From positions 4,216,001 to 4,280,000 of the forward strand of contig NZ_JAUSYZ010000001.1 of the NCBI RefSeq assembly GCF_030817195.1: a stretch of 64,000 nt of DNA. The letters run 5' to 3'. Made by a program: the position numbers and the translations under genes. Shown here piece by piece: positions 41,046-50,392 of the stretch. Position 1 is the first letter of the stretch. Every line of letters starts with the position of its first letter. Below the pieces are notes generated by a model. The model saw only the letters and a list, made by a program, of their open reading frames with translations. It was not told the origin of the DNA and searched no databases. The DNA comes from Arthrobacter globiformis (lineage in GTDB: Bacteria > Actinomycetota > Actinomycetes > Actinomycetales > Micrococcaceae).

Positions 41046-42593
41046 CTAGACCTTGGTCAGCGCGTCGTTGTCCCGGTCGTCGCGGTCCCCTGCAGGGCCA
41101 TTCACAGCGGCTTTGGCGCCGGCGAACTTCTCGTTGAGGCGGGAGTGCCGCTGTCCGTAGGCGAAGTAGATGGCAATGCCCACCACCAGCCAGATGCCGA
41201 AGAAGATCCAGGTTTCCACGGCGAGGTTGGTCATCAGGTACAGGCACAGCACCGCGGACAGGACGGGAATTACCTTGCCGAACGGCACGCGGAAGGCCGG
41301 CTTCAGGTCGGGGCGCTTCCGGCGCAGCACGATGATGCCCAGGCTGACCATCACGAAGGCGGACAGGGTGCCGATGTTGATCATTTCCTCGAGCAGGTCC
41401 ACGTTGGTGAGTCCGGCAACCAGGGCAACGGCGGCGCCGCAGATGATCTGCAGGCGGGCCGGCGTCGAACGCTTTTCGCTGGTCTTGGACAGGGAGCGCG
41501 GCAGGAGGCCGTCGCGGCTCATGGCCAGCACGACACGGGCCAGGCCCATGAGCAGCACCATGATCACGGTAGTCAGGCCCACGAGGGATCCGAAAGCGAT
41601 CACCTTCGCGGCATCGGTGTTGCCTACGGCCTCGAAGGCCGTGGTGAGCGTGGGGCTCTCAGCCTCGGCAAGCTGCGTGTACGAGACCATGCCGGTCAGT
41701 GCGAGGGACACCAGGATGTACAGCAGCGTCACCAGCGCCAGTCCGCCGAAGATGCCGCGGGGCAGGGTCTTCTGCGGGTTCTTGACCTCTTCCGCGGAGG
41801 TGGCCACGACGTCGAAGCCGATGAAGGCGAAGAACACCAGCGCGGCGCCGGCGAAGATCCCAAGGGTGCCATACTGCGCGGGCGCGGCTCCGGTGAGGAA
41901 GCCGAAGAACGACTGCTTCAGGACGTCGGCCGCGCCGGCATTGGCCGTCGGTTCGGAGGCCGGGACGAAGGGGGTGTAGTTGGAAAGCTTCACATAGCTG
42001 AAGCCGACGATGATCACGAACACCACCACGCCGATCTTGATCAGCGTGAAGATGTTGCCGACGCGGGCGGACAGCTTGGTTCCGAGGACCAGCAGCACGG
42101 TGAACACGGCGACGATGAGGAAGGCGCCCCAGTACAGGTCAACCCCGCCGAGCGAGATGGCCGGCGGCACGTCCACGCCCATCAGGGCGAAGACTTTGCT
42201 GAGGTAGATACCCCAATACTTGGCGATCACCGCAGCCGCGGTGAAGAGCTCCAGGATGAGGTTCCAGCCGATGATCCAGGCCAGAATCTCGCCCATGGTG
42301 GCGTAAGTAAAAACGTACGCGGAGCCCGCCACCGGGATGGCGGTGGCGAACTCGGCGTAGCACATGATCGCCAGCGCGCAGGTGACGGCGGCGACCACGA
42401 AGGAGAGCGTGACGGCGGGGCCGGCGAAGTTTGCAGCGGCTTTGGCGCCTACGGAGAAGATGCCGGCGCCGACGGCAACGGCGACGCCCATGATCATCAG
42501 ATCCCAGGTGCTCAGGGAGCGCTTCAGCTTGCGTCCGGGCTCATCGGCGTCGGCTATTGACTGCTCGATGGATTTGGTCCGGAAAAGATTCAT
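41046..42593 (-). CDS. APC-family (cationic amino acid transporter-like) permease
   Basis: 515 residues, about 13 helices. The first helix has MGVAVAVGAGIFSVGAKAAA, and helix 6 onward has FFAFIGFDVVATSAEEVKNPQKTLP, the signature of the CAT (cationic amino acid) subgroup. A basic/acidic tail lies at the end. It imports cationic amino acids in the best-studied members, and the substrate here is inferred only. GGA lies before the ATG at 42593, a weak ribosome-binding site. On its own promoter strand TACACT (42638-42643) is a -10 candidate. Confidence 0.9.
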   Translation of the reverse strand: MNLFRTKSIEQSIADADEPGRKLKRSLSTWDLMIMGVAVAVGAGIFSVGAKAAANFAGPAVTLSFVVAAVTCALAIMCYAEFATAIPVAGSAYVFTYATMGEILAWIIGWNLILELFTAAAVIAKYWGIYLSKVFALMGVDVPPAISLGGVDLYWGAFLIVAVFTVLLVLGTKLSARVGNIFTLIKIGVVVFVIIVGFSYVKLSNYTPFVPASEPTANAGAADVLKQSFFGFLTGAAPAQYGTLGIFAGAALVFFAFIGFDVVATSAEEVKNPQKTLPRGIFGGLALVTLLYILVSLALTGMVSYTQLAEAESPTLTTAFEAVGNTDAAKVIAFGSLVGLTTVIMVLLMGLARVVLAMSRDGLLPRSLSKTSEKRSTPARLQIICGAAVALVAGLTNVDLLEEMINIGTLSAFVMVSLGIIVLRRKRPDLKPAFRVPFGKVIPVLSAVLCLYLMTNLAVETWIFFGIWLVVGIAIYFAYGQRHSRLNEKFAGAKAAVNGPAGDRDDRDNDALTKV

Positions 42594-42698
42594 TGGAAGT
42601 CCACAGTCCTGATAGGGGATGGAAACAGACCTATCAAGTGTAGTGTCCATCCAGTGGACGGCCATATTTGTCCCGAATACTGAGATGGGCGCACAAAA

Positions 42699-42760
42699 AC
42701 CCACGCCCGGCCCTCCTCCGCGCTGCGGCTGCGCGGTGTGGTGGAGGGCCGGGCGTGGGT
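42699..42760 (-). terminator. Terminator downstream of the heme peroxidase
   Basis: An 18-bp perfect stem (42699-42716 with 42743-42760, containing CCACGCCCGGCCCTCC and its complement). On the minus strand it is followed by TTTTTG. It lies 53 nt past the peroxidase stop. Confidence 0.85.
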
Positions 42761-42813
42761 CCCGGCGGACGGTAGGCGGCCCCTTGTCAGGAGCCGCCAA
42801 CCGGCCAGCTGAG

Positions 42814-45800
42814 TTACACGGCGCCCGTCCGGAAGGTCCAGGACCGGAAGGCAAGCGGGTTGCCGGCCAAGTCCCGTACGGAGGACGTTGCCATCGTGTA
42901 GGTGGTGTTGGCCGCCAGCGTCGCGGACGGGTTCAGTGTCGCCGTCTGCGTCGTGGCGTTGTAGGTGACAGTGGCCCCTACGACCGGACCGGTCAAGCCG
43001 CCTTGCCGCAGCACCACCGTTCCGGTATTGACGTTCGTCACCGGCTCGCTGTAGCGGACAGTGATGTTCGCCGTACGGCTCGCTCCGGTGGCACCGATAC
43101 CTGGTGATACGGAGACAACTGTCGGAGCGGGACCCGTGGTGAACTGCCACGACGTGGACGCGATGGTGTTGCCGGCAGTGTCGCGGACTGAAGACACAGC
43201 CAGCGAGTACGTGCGGTCAGCCAGGAGGTTGGCGTTCGGGTTTACCGTCGCCGTCCTCGTCGTGTTGTTGTACGTGACGGTGGCGGGAATAACGGTGGTA
43301 CCGAGCCGGAGCACCACGGTGCCCGTGGTGACATTCGCCACCGGCTCACTAAACGTCACGCTCAGGTTGTTCGTCTGGCTGACGGACGTGGCGCCCGCGG
43401 CCGGCGTCCTGGCGGTGACCGTCGGTGCCACAAACTCAGAGCGCGGAGTGACGACTGCGGAGCGGGCTGAATTGACGCTCGCCCCGGCCGCATTGACGGC
43501 GTTGATGACGAATGTATAACCCGTTCCGTTGATGAGCGAACCGATCACCGCGCTGGTGACGTTGCCCACCACTGTCGTCCGCACCGGCGTTGTACCGGTC
43601 CCGACAAAGGTGCGGATCCTGTACTCCGTGATAGGTGCAGCGTTTACCACGGGCAACGGCGCCTGCCAGTTGACCGTGACTTGGGCATTCCCCGCAACTG
43701 GTACGCCCATTCGCGGCGCTCCGGGTCGAACCGGGGCTGCCGGAGTGACCGAGTTGGACAGTGCCGAGAAGGCGCTGGCGCCGATCGCGTTCACGGCCCG
43801 GACCTGGAACCGGACAGGGGTTCCGTTGGTCAGACCCGTCACCACCAGGCTGGTGGCACCGGCGTCTGCCGTCCGAAGTGCGCCGACCTGGGTTCCGGCT
43901 GCATTGACCACCCGAACCTCGAAGCTGGTGGCGGCGCCGCCTGCTGCCGGGGTGAAGTTGACCGTTGCCTGGCCGTTGCCGGCCGTTGCCGCGCCGATGA
44001 CCGGCGCCGACGGTGCAACGGTGTCGGCGAACACGAGCCGTTCGACGTTCCGCACGGTATCGGTACCGTCAGTGCCCACGTTGTCGGTCACCGTGGTGAC
44101 TGATCCCGGGGAGCCGAGGGTACCGTCGCCGCCGGTGGTGGTGACCGTGTAGTCGGCCTGCGGGCCGGTGAACACTGCCGAGTCGGTGCCGCCGGAGCCC
44201 GTGAGGATCTCGCGGACGGCCACGATGTTGCCGGGGTTAACGGTTCCCGCGAAGACGGCTTCCTGGAGCGTCGGCCCGGTGAGGTTGCCGTTGGCGTCCT
44301 TCAGGTACCGGCTGGTCATGGCGCTCTGGCCCAACGCTTCAATGCTGGCGCTGCCGATCTCGGTTGCCGCATTGTTCGGGTCGGTGCGGACACTCAGCCG
44401 GACGCCGAGGTACCGGTCGCCATCGATGATGTCGTCAGCGCCGCGTCCCTCAAGGAGGTCCGAGCCGCCGCCGCCAAGGAGGATGTTGCCATCGCCCCAG
44501 ACGTTCGAACCGGCCGTGAGCAGCGGGCAGTCCTTGCCGGCTGATGCCGCAATGACCGTGTCCGCCGGAGTGGTCAGCGCCGGCACCAGGTCGTCGAGAC
44601 CGGCAATGCGGTCAAGACCCTCCTGGTTCAGCACGTTGCATCCGATGAATCCGCCGCCGCCAACACCACTGGGGACTACGTCGTCGCCGCGGATCTTGTC
44701 ATCGAATTTCCAGCCAGAGGCGGCCTCAACTTCGTTGAACTTGTCGCGGACATCGGTCTGCAGGATGTCCAGCGGAACAAGCGGGAGGTCAAGATCCAGA
44801 TCCTGGGGCTGCGGATCGCCCTGACCGGTCTCCCAGTCATAGCCCGAAGCTCCGGCGACCTTCTCGATGCCAGGGCCGCCGAGGCCGATGTCGTCGCCGC
44901 CCTCCATGTCGTAGTCGTCGTCGCCGCCCTGGCCGACGAGGATGTCGTGTCCGGGCTTCTGGGAATCATCCAGGAAGAACAGGTTGCCGCTGTCGCCCTG
45001 CATCAGGTCCGGCTGGTCGCCGCCTTCTTCCCAGTCGTCGCCGCTGTCGCCGAACGCGGCGTCAAGGCTCTGACCGAGCATGACGAAGTCGTCACCGGCT
45101 CCGGCGAAGGTCTCGTTGGCATTGGCTCCGCCGTTCGTGAAGTCCTTGCCGTCGCCACCCATGAGGATGTCCAGGCCCGGGCCTGCGTCGATCGCGTCGT
45201 TGCCGGGTCCGCCCTTCGGGACGTCGTCGCCGGCGAGGTCGGTGATGATGTCGTCGCCGTCGCCGCCGAGTGCGACGTCGGCTCCGTCGCCGCCTTCGAT
45301 GACGTCGTTGCCTTCACCGCCCCAGAAAGTGTCGCTGTCGTTTCCGCCGAAGATGCGGTCCACGCCGGCGGTGCCGTTGTAGACGCTCTGTCCGTTGATT
45401 CCGGAGGGGTCGACTGTGTTCCTTGCACGGTACTTGATCGTGCCGTCGGGCATACGGATCAGCAGATCCGCCTCACTGCAGTCTGAGTCCGGGTCATCCG
45501 CCACGGTGTTGCCGGATGCTGCAAAGCCGGCGGTGGTGCCTGCCAGCTTCTTCAGTTCAAACTTGCAGTCCGAGGTGGCGAACGCATCGGCCTTCAGGCT
45601 GTGCACGTTCGTGTTGCGCATCATCAGTTCTGCGAAAGAGTTGCCCTCCAGTTGCGCCCTCAGGTTCATGCCCGGGGTGCGCGCCAGGTAGTAGAGCCGG
45701 TCGCCGTTCTGCAGGTCGGTCAGCTGGTTCTCGAAGACGTAGTTGAACGTGCTGCCCAGCAGGCCGCCGAACACCACCGTCTGCTCCGCAAGACCGCCCA

Positions 45801-48408
45801 CCCAGAGGTCGACGTTGTCGAGGCCGGTCTTCGAGTTGACGCCGTCGTTGGCCCAGGCGTCGGTGCTGTTCATGAACGCTGCGGCATCGGCCGGAGGGAC
45901 ATCCCCGGCAGCGGGGCTGACGATCAGCCGTGCCGCCTCCCGCTTGCCTGCCAGCGTTGTCGCGCCGGTGATGGAGGGGTGCTGGCCATAGGCTGCGACG
46001 AAGTTGACGAGGGACTCCGGGTGCTTGAGGTTCTCTCCGAAGTCGACCCAGCTGATGTAGGGCTTGAGCTGGCCGTCATTCGTGGAGTTGAACAGCTCCC
46101 TGCGAAGGACGTTCAGCCGCGGAATGCCTTCAGAACGTGCCCGCGTCATGTTGATCGCGGCAAGGTCCAGGGGCAGGCCCAGCAGGTTGCTGCGGAGAGT
46201 GTCCGTCACGAACTCGTCCAGTTCGTTGCCTGCCTGGTCCGACATTCCCATGATGATGCTGCCGGCAGCCTCTTCCGAGGTCAACGGACCAGCAGGGCCG
46301 CCATTGGTGTACTCGGGCGGGTTGAGGAAGCCCTCGAGCAGCGAAATGTCGTTCTGGCTGCCTTTCGTGTCATCAGAAGTGCCAAACACCGTGTCCGTGC
46401 CGGCTCCGTCCTCATTCCTGCGCGAGATCGTTTCCGTCAGCATGGAGTGGCCGAAGCGGTATACGGCGTGGGCGAATTCAGCCTTGACGGCGGGGTTGAG
46501 CTCCGTCTGGGTGAATGCAAACGGCTCGAACGGGTTGATCGCAGGCTGGACCTTGCGGGCGAACTCCTCGAAGACCAGGTGCTGGTACTCCATTTCCGTG
46601 ATGAACCGTGCGGCCTGGAAGAGCCGCTCGCCGTTCCAGCCGCTGGCGCCGGACGCCAGCTTCCATTCGGCCAGGGCAGCCGTGCCGCTCGCGGACGTGT
46701 CGTTGGTCAGCACATTCTCGATGTCATCGACAAGCCGGTCGTGCTCGGAGTGGAAGATCTGGTGGATGGCGGTGAGGCCGATGTTTTCATTGACGCGGCC
46801 GTCACCGGCGATGAAGTGCGCGTTCAGCATCTCGTCGTCGTAGGTGCCGGGCGCCTGGCTGGCGAAGTCGGCCGAGGCCGTGGTGTTCGTATCCGGAGTG
46901 GGAGAGACTTTGGGTGTCGCGGGGTTGCGGTCCGTGTCCTGGGGCGACGGGTCCGCGTTGTGCGCGATGTCCGTCAGGAACGGGGTGTCAAAGTACTTGA
47001 CGTTGGCCGGCACCAGCGTGCCAAGGCCGCCGTTGTCGGCGCGGTTGGCTTCCACGAGTCCGGTCGCCGTCACGAACTGCGGCAGCCCGCGCAGGGGGCC
47101 GGGGATGAACTTGCCGTAGGGGTCCGCTGCGATCATTGGCACGTTCAGGACGTCCTTGTCCCGCAGTTGGATTCCGAGGAGCGCCGAAGCCTGGGCCTTG
47201 GTCGTTGTCCAAGTAGCCATGCCGCCGGCGGTCGGGCCGGCAGGTCCGCCGAGCAGCTTGCCCGTGGCGACCGGCCTCCCGGCGTTGTTGTTGACGTATT
47301 CCCGCAGGAACACCTGGTGTGATGAGTGCGAGGTGTAGGTCTGGCTCTGGTCGACCCAGGGCGAGTCCGTGTTGTTCGCGTCCTGGAGATCGTCCGCGGT
47401 GCCGAGGATTCCGTCCGGACCGGGCTGGTTCTGGCCGCGGGTCAGGACCATGAAGGCTTGGCTCGCCGGAACCTCGTCGCCCGTGTTTGCCTTGCGGTCA
47501 GGGCCAACGGTGCGCAGCGGGTCGTCAGCCTTCAGGGGCACGAAGACCGTGCCGCCGCCCTTGACAGTCTGGTCAACGCCGTGGTCGAAGAACTGGCCGA
47601 AGAGGGTGAACATCGAGTTGTAGGGCGGGGAGAGGCCAACGTCAGTGGTCACGTTCTCGATGAACAGCGTGCTGTAGGACGGCACGCAGTCTGCGGGAAC
47701 GCCAGCGACGGGCGGAGTGGCCAGGGGATCCGGGTCCGTGGTGCAGGGCACGACGCCCGTGTTGCCCTGCGTCCGGACCGGGTTGCCGGCCGCGGCGACG
47801 GCTGCCGGGTTGGTCGAGGTCTGGTCCACGATCAGGTTGCTGATCACGCGGGGCTCGGAGTCTACGACTGTCCCGGACTTCTGGGCGTAGGACGAGGCGG
47901 CCGGGCCGCCGAAGGCCGAAGCGTTCTCGGCACCCTTAAACACCGGTGTGGTCAGGCGCGGGAACTTCTGGTCGGCTGCACCGAACGTCTCCTGGCCGGG
48001 CTGAAGGTTGTTGCATGACCCGTCCACCGTCCGGAGCCCCTGAGAGACGAGGGGGCTCGGAATTTGATTGGGGCCTGTCCCGATCAGCGCACCACAGGGG
48101 CCGGTGGCTGAGGTCGTGTTGGCCACGTGGGCTTCAGCAATCTTGATCTGCTTCAGGATGAAGGAGAGATCTGAGGGGGTGACGGTAAAACCCTCCCCCA
48201 CCGGTGCCTGCACCGCGTTGGCTGACACCACGGGCAACCCCATAGCGATTGGCATCATGAGTGTGGTTACAGCAGCCACCGTCCGGAAAGAGATGGCCTG
48301 CTTGCCGTGCTTTTTGCGACGTTGACGTCGGTTTGTTGGTGGATCGGTGGGTGACGCAGATCGACTTTGATCCGCGCCCCCGTCTGACTTCCAGGCTAAG
48401 AGTTTCAT
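42814..48408 (-). CDS. Exported animal-type heme peroxidase with RTX repeats, Fn3 and Ig-like domains
   Basis: 1,864 residues. An export signal spans about 35-66, ending VVSANA. Residues about 230-960 are an animal-type heme peroxidase: LFGQFFDHGVDQ with Asp275-His276 (distal, heme-linked), AIHQIFHSEHDRLV (residues 546-559) and VYRFGHSML with proximal-type His654. The region where mammalian enzymes have a catalytic Arg (LxREH) reads FHSEH, so that Arg is not evident. Residues about 1020-1196 and 1307-1326 are Gly-Asp-rich RTX calcium-binding repeats (such as GGDGADVALGGDGDD). Then come two Fn3 domains (about 1466-1650) and two Ig-like Big_5 domains (about 1655-1864). No LPXTG is present, so it is secreted. 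Role uncertain: defence, adhesion or oxidative chemistry. Confidence 0.88.
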   Translation of the reverse strand: MKLLAWKSDGGADQSRSASPTDPPTNRRQRRKKHGKQAISFRTVAAVTTLMMPIAMGLPVVSANAVQAPVGEGFTVTPSDLSFILKQIKIAEAHVANTTSATGPCGALIGTGPNQIPSPLVSQGLRTVDGSCNNLQPGQETFGAADQKFPRLTTPVFKGAENASAFGGPAASSYAQKSGTVVDSEPRVISNLIVDQTSTNPAAVAAAGNPVRTQGNTGVVPCTTDPDPLATPPVAGVPADCVPSYSTLFIENVTTDVGLSPPYNSMFTLFGQFFDHGVDQTVKGGGTVFVPLKADDPLRTVGPDRKANTGDEVPASQAFMVLTRGQNQPGPDGILGTADDLQDANNTDSPWVDQSQTYTSHSSHQVFLREYVNNNAGRPVATGKLLGGPAGPTAGGMATWTTTKAQASALLGIQLRDKDVLNVPMIAADPYGKFIPGPLRGLPQFVTATGLVEANRADNGGLGTLVPANVKYFDTPFLTDIAHNADPSPQDTDRNPATPKVSPTPDTNTTASADFASQAPGTYDDEMLNAHFIAGDGRVNENIGLTAIHQIFHSEHDRLVDDIENVLTNDTSASGTAALAEWKLASGASGWNGERLFQAARFITEMEYQHLVFEEFARKVQPAINPFEPFAFTQTELNPAVKAEFAHAVYRFGHSMLTETISRRNEDGAGTDTVFGTSDDTKGSQNDISLLEGFLNPPEYTNGGPAGPLTSEEAAGSIIMGMSDQAGNELDEFVTDTLRSNLLGLPLDLAAINMTRARSEGIPRLNVLRRELFNSTNDGQLKPYISWVDFGENLKHPESLVNFVAAYGQHPSITGATTLAGKREAARLIVSPAAGDVPPADAAAFMNSTDAWANDGVNSKTGLDNVDLWVGGLAEQTVVFGGLLGSTFNYVFENQLTDLQNGDRLYYLARTPGMNLRAQLEGNSFAELMMRNTNVHSLKADAFATSDCKFELKKLAGTTAGFAASGNTVADDPDSDCSEADLLIRMPDGTIKYRARNTVDPSGINGQSVYNGTAGVDRIFGGNDSDTFWGGEGNDVIEGGDGADVALGGDGDDIITDLAGDDVPKGGPGNDAIDAGPGLDILMGGDGKDFTNGGANANETFAGAGDDFVMLGQSLDAAFGDSGDDWEEGGDQPDLMQGDSGNLFFLDDSQKPGHDILVGQGGDDDYDMEGGDDIGLGGPGIEKVAGASGYDWETGQGDPQPQDLDLDLPLVPLDILQTDVRDKFNEVEAASGWKFDDKIRGDDVVPSGVGGGGFIGCNVLNQEGLDRIAGLDDLVPALTTPADTVIAASAGKDCPLLTAGSNVWGDGNILLGGGGSDLLEGRGADDIIDGDRYLGVRLSVRTDPNNAATEIGSASIEALGQSAMTSRYLKDANGNLTGPTLQEAVFAGTVNPGNIVAVREILTGSGGTDSAVFTGPQADYTVTTTGGDGTLGSPGSVTTVTDNVGTDGTDTVRNVERLVFADTVAPSAPVIGAATAGNGQATVNFTPAAGGAATSFEVRVVNAAGTQVGALRTADAGATSLVVTGLTNGTPVRFQVRAVNAIGASAFSALSNSVTPAAPVRPGAPRMGVPVAGNAQVTVNWQAPLPVVNAAPITEYRIRTFVGTGTTPVRTTVVGNVTSAVIGSLINGTGYTFVINAVNAAGASVNSARSAVVTPRSEFVAPTVTARTPAAGATSVSQTNNLSVTFSEPVANVTTGTVVLRLGTTVIPATVTYNNTTRTATVNPNANLLADRTYSLAVSSVRDTAGNTIASTSWQFTTGPAPTVVSVSPGIGATGASRTANITVRYSEPVTNVNTGTVVLRQGGLTGPVVGATVTYNATTQTATLNPSATLAANTTYTMATSSVRDLAGNPLAFRSWTFRTGAV

Positions 48409-48555
48409 GGCACACCTGCCGCTAGGAGGGATGTAACCGTGCCATCGTGCGGTGGCGTGCCCGTGAAAACCTTGTGGATGCGGCCGAACCGGAGCTCTTT
48501 GCCCTGTTGAGCCACCCAAATTGGGGGTTTTCAACCAGTCAACTAACCGGCAGCG

Positions 48556-48591
48556 CTCAGGTGGGGCCGCTAGTTCGCGGCCCCACCTGAG
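48556..48591. terminator. Strong palindromic terminator after the alcohol oxidation cluster
   Basis: A 15-bp perfect stem (CTCAGGTGGGGCCGC with its complement) and a 6-nt loop, 41 nt downstream of the DUF779 stop. No T-run follows on either strand, so efficiency is uncertain. Confidence 0.6.
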
Positions 48592-48631
48592 TGTCATTTG
48601 CCAAGGAGTATTACGTCCGGTCTGGGTTCGC

Positions 48632-49090
48632 TCAGGCCGGCCAGTCCATCAATGTGGAGCGGATCAGGAAGCGCTTGCCTTCCGGCGCCTCGACGGAAAA
48701 TCCGCTCCCCCGGCCCGGCACCACGTCCACCGTCAGGTGGGTGTGGCTCCAGTAGCCGAACTGTTCCCGGGACATCCAGAACTCCAGCGGCCGGCCGCCG
48801 TCGTGAGCGCCGCGGGTGCCGTCGTCGTCCACCGAACCGGGCGGTCCGCCGGCGTCCGCCGAGAGGTCGAACCGCCCCAGCAGCACATCCGACTCCCCCG
48901 TGAGGAAGTCCCCTGCCGGGTAGCACATCGGCGCGGAGCCGTCACAGCAGCCGCCTGACTGGTGGAACATGAGCGGGCCGTGCTGCGCCCAGAGCTTCAG
49001 CAGCAGCCCCACCGCCTTTGCGGTGAGCGCCACCCGGGAGAAGTCCTCCCCGGGCAGCGTCGCCGCGGCGTCCAGCCTGGTCCCCGGCAT
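48632..49090 (-). CDS. DUF779 protein, aldehyde dehydrogenase-associated
   Basis: 152 residues. It has the cysteine-rich LMFHQSGGCCDGSAPMCYP segment of DUF779, then FYWSHTHLTVDVVPGRGSGFS and RSTLMDW. DUF779 genes are commonly found beside acetaldehyde dehydrogenase genes. The cysteine cluster suggests metal or redox binding. The ATG overlaps the adhP stop by 1 nt. Function unknown. Confidence 0.9.
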   Translation of the reverse strand: MPGTRLDAAATLPGEDFSRVALTAKAVGLLLKLWAQHGPLMFHQSGGCCDGSAPMCYPAGDFLTGESDVLLGRFDLSADAGGPPGSVDDDGTRGAHDGGRPLEFWMSREQFGYWSHTHLTVDVVPGRGSGFSVEAPEGKRFLIRSTLMDWPA

Positions 49091-50112
49091 CAGAACCTCA
49101 GCACAACACGGCCGTCGATCTTGGCGTGCTTCATTTCGTCGAAGACAGCGTTGACTTCCGAGAGTTCCCTTATGGAGACGGTGGGGTGGATCTTGCCCTG
49201 CGCGTAGAAATCCAGTGCTTCCTCGAGATCCTGCCGTGTCCCAACGATGGAGCCGCGGACGGTCAAGCCCTTGAGCACGATCTCGAAGATCGGTGCCGGG
49301 AAGTCACCCGGCGGCAGGCCGTTGAACACGATCGTGCCGCCGCGGCGGGCCATGCCGATGGCCTGGCCGAAGGCCGACGGGTGCACTGCCGTGACCAGGA
49401 CTCCGTGGCAGCCGCCCGTTTCACGCTGGATGACTTCCGCGGGATCCTCGTGGAGCGCGTTGACGGTGAGTTCGGCACCGTGCTTCCTGGCGAGGGCGAG
49501 TTTATCGTCGGCGATGTCCACGGCGGCGACGCGCAGGCCCATGGCCACGGCGTACTGGACGGCGATGTGCCCCAGCCCGCCGATGCCGGAGATGGTGACC
49601 CACTCCCCCGGTTTAGCTTCGGTCATTTTGAGTCCCTTGTAGACGGTGACGCCGGCGCAAAGCACCGGAGCGACCTCCACGGGATCCGAGCCGGCCGGAA
49701 TCCGGGCGGCAAACCGGCTGTCCACCAGCATGTACTCGCCGAAGGAGCCGTCCACGCTGTAGCCGGCGTTCTTCTGGGCCTCGCACAGCGTTTCCCAGCC
49801 GGTGCGGCAGTACTGGCAGTCGCCGCAGGCGGACCAGAGCCAGGCGTTGCCCACCAGGTCCCCGACCGTGAGATCGGTGACGCCCTCGCCGAGAGCAACC
49901 ACCTCGCCCACGCCTTCATGGCCGGGCACAAACGGAGGGGACGGTTTGACCGGCCAGTCCCCTTCCGCGGCGTGGAGGTCGGTGTGGCAGACCCCGCTGG
50001 TGATCACCTTGATGAGAGCCTGTCCGCGGCCGGGCGTTGGGACGGGAATGGCCTGGATCTGGAGGTCCTTGCCGAATTCGGATACTACGGCTGCTTGCAT
50101 TGTCGTCGTCAT
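49090..50112 (-). CDS. adhP: Zinc-dependent alcohol dehydrogenase
   Basis: 340 residues of the medium-chain dehydrogenase family. Catalytic zinc ligands Cys42 (GVCHTD) and His65-Glu66 (GHEGVGE) and structural zinc cysteines at 96, 99, 102 and 110 are all present, followed by a GIGGLGHIAVQYA Rossmann loop. Close to AdhP/AdhA ethanol dehydrogenases that oxidise primary alcohols to aldehydes with NAD. AAGGA is 9 nt before the start. It is the second gene after exaC in the same direction, with 280 bp of palindromic DNA between. Confidence 0.93.
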   Translation of the reverse strand: MTTTMQAAVVSEFGKDLQIQAIPVPTPGRGQALIKVITSGVCHTDLHAAEGDWPVKPSPPFVPGHEGVGEVVALGEGVTDLTVGDLVGNAWLWSACGDCQYCRTGWETLCEAQKNAGYSVDGSFGEYMLVDSRFAARIPAGSDPVEVAPVLCAGVTVYKGLKMTEAKPGEWVTISGIGGLGHIAVQYAVAMGLRVAAVDIADDKLALARKHGAELTVNALHEDPAEVIQRETGGCHGVLVTAVHPSAFGQAIGMARRGGTIVFNGLPPGDFPAPIFEIVLKGLTVRGSIVGTRQDLEEALDFYAQGKIHPTVSIRELSEVNAVFDEMKHAKIDGRVVLRF

Positions 50113-50280
50113 TGGCGAAATCCTTGCGTCATTAGAGCGTTGTATGGGTGGTGCGGAAAAGGTGGTGCTGCCTCCCTGAGGGGTGGCCAGGGGTGGTTCT
50201 TCCGCCGCGGTAAGGGCGGGAAGCATGGTGCGGGCGGGGACGGATGGAGCTGATCCTCCCCGCCCGGATTGGGACGGGAG

Positions 50281-50388
50281 TGGGGCGCGAGGGCCCCTTC
50301 GTGGCGACGGAGTCGCCGGATCAGCCCTTCCCGCAGCTCGCAAGCTCGCGGCGGGGCCCTCGGCCTGATCCTTCACGGGAGCGCCCCA
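50281..50388. repeat. Nested inverted repeat between aldehyde and alcohol dehydrogenase genes
   Basis: Outer arms TGGGGCGC/GCGCCCCA (50281-50288, 50381-50388) enclose CGAGGGCCCC/GGGGCCCTCG (50288-50297, 50353-50362) and a GCGAGCTTGCGAG core (related to the REP around the PLD gene). It may attenuate transcription from the aldehyde dehydrogenase into adhP. The rest of the 280-bp gap shows nothing. Confidence 0.5.
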
Positions 50389-50392
50389 ATCC

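Noticed and set aside
45601..47322. A 573-codon plus-strand open frame opposite the heme peroxidase
   Set aside because: Antisense to a recognisable peroxidase domain and without recognisable features; high-GC shadow.
48409..48540. Possible GEMM (cyclic di-GMP) riboswitch before the peroxidase
   Set aside because: GGGCAAAG appears on the minus strand, but the GCAAAGCC and tetraloop-receptor landmarks do not follow in the right order.
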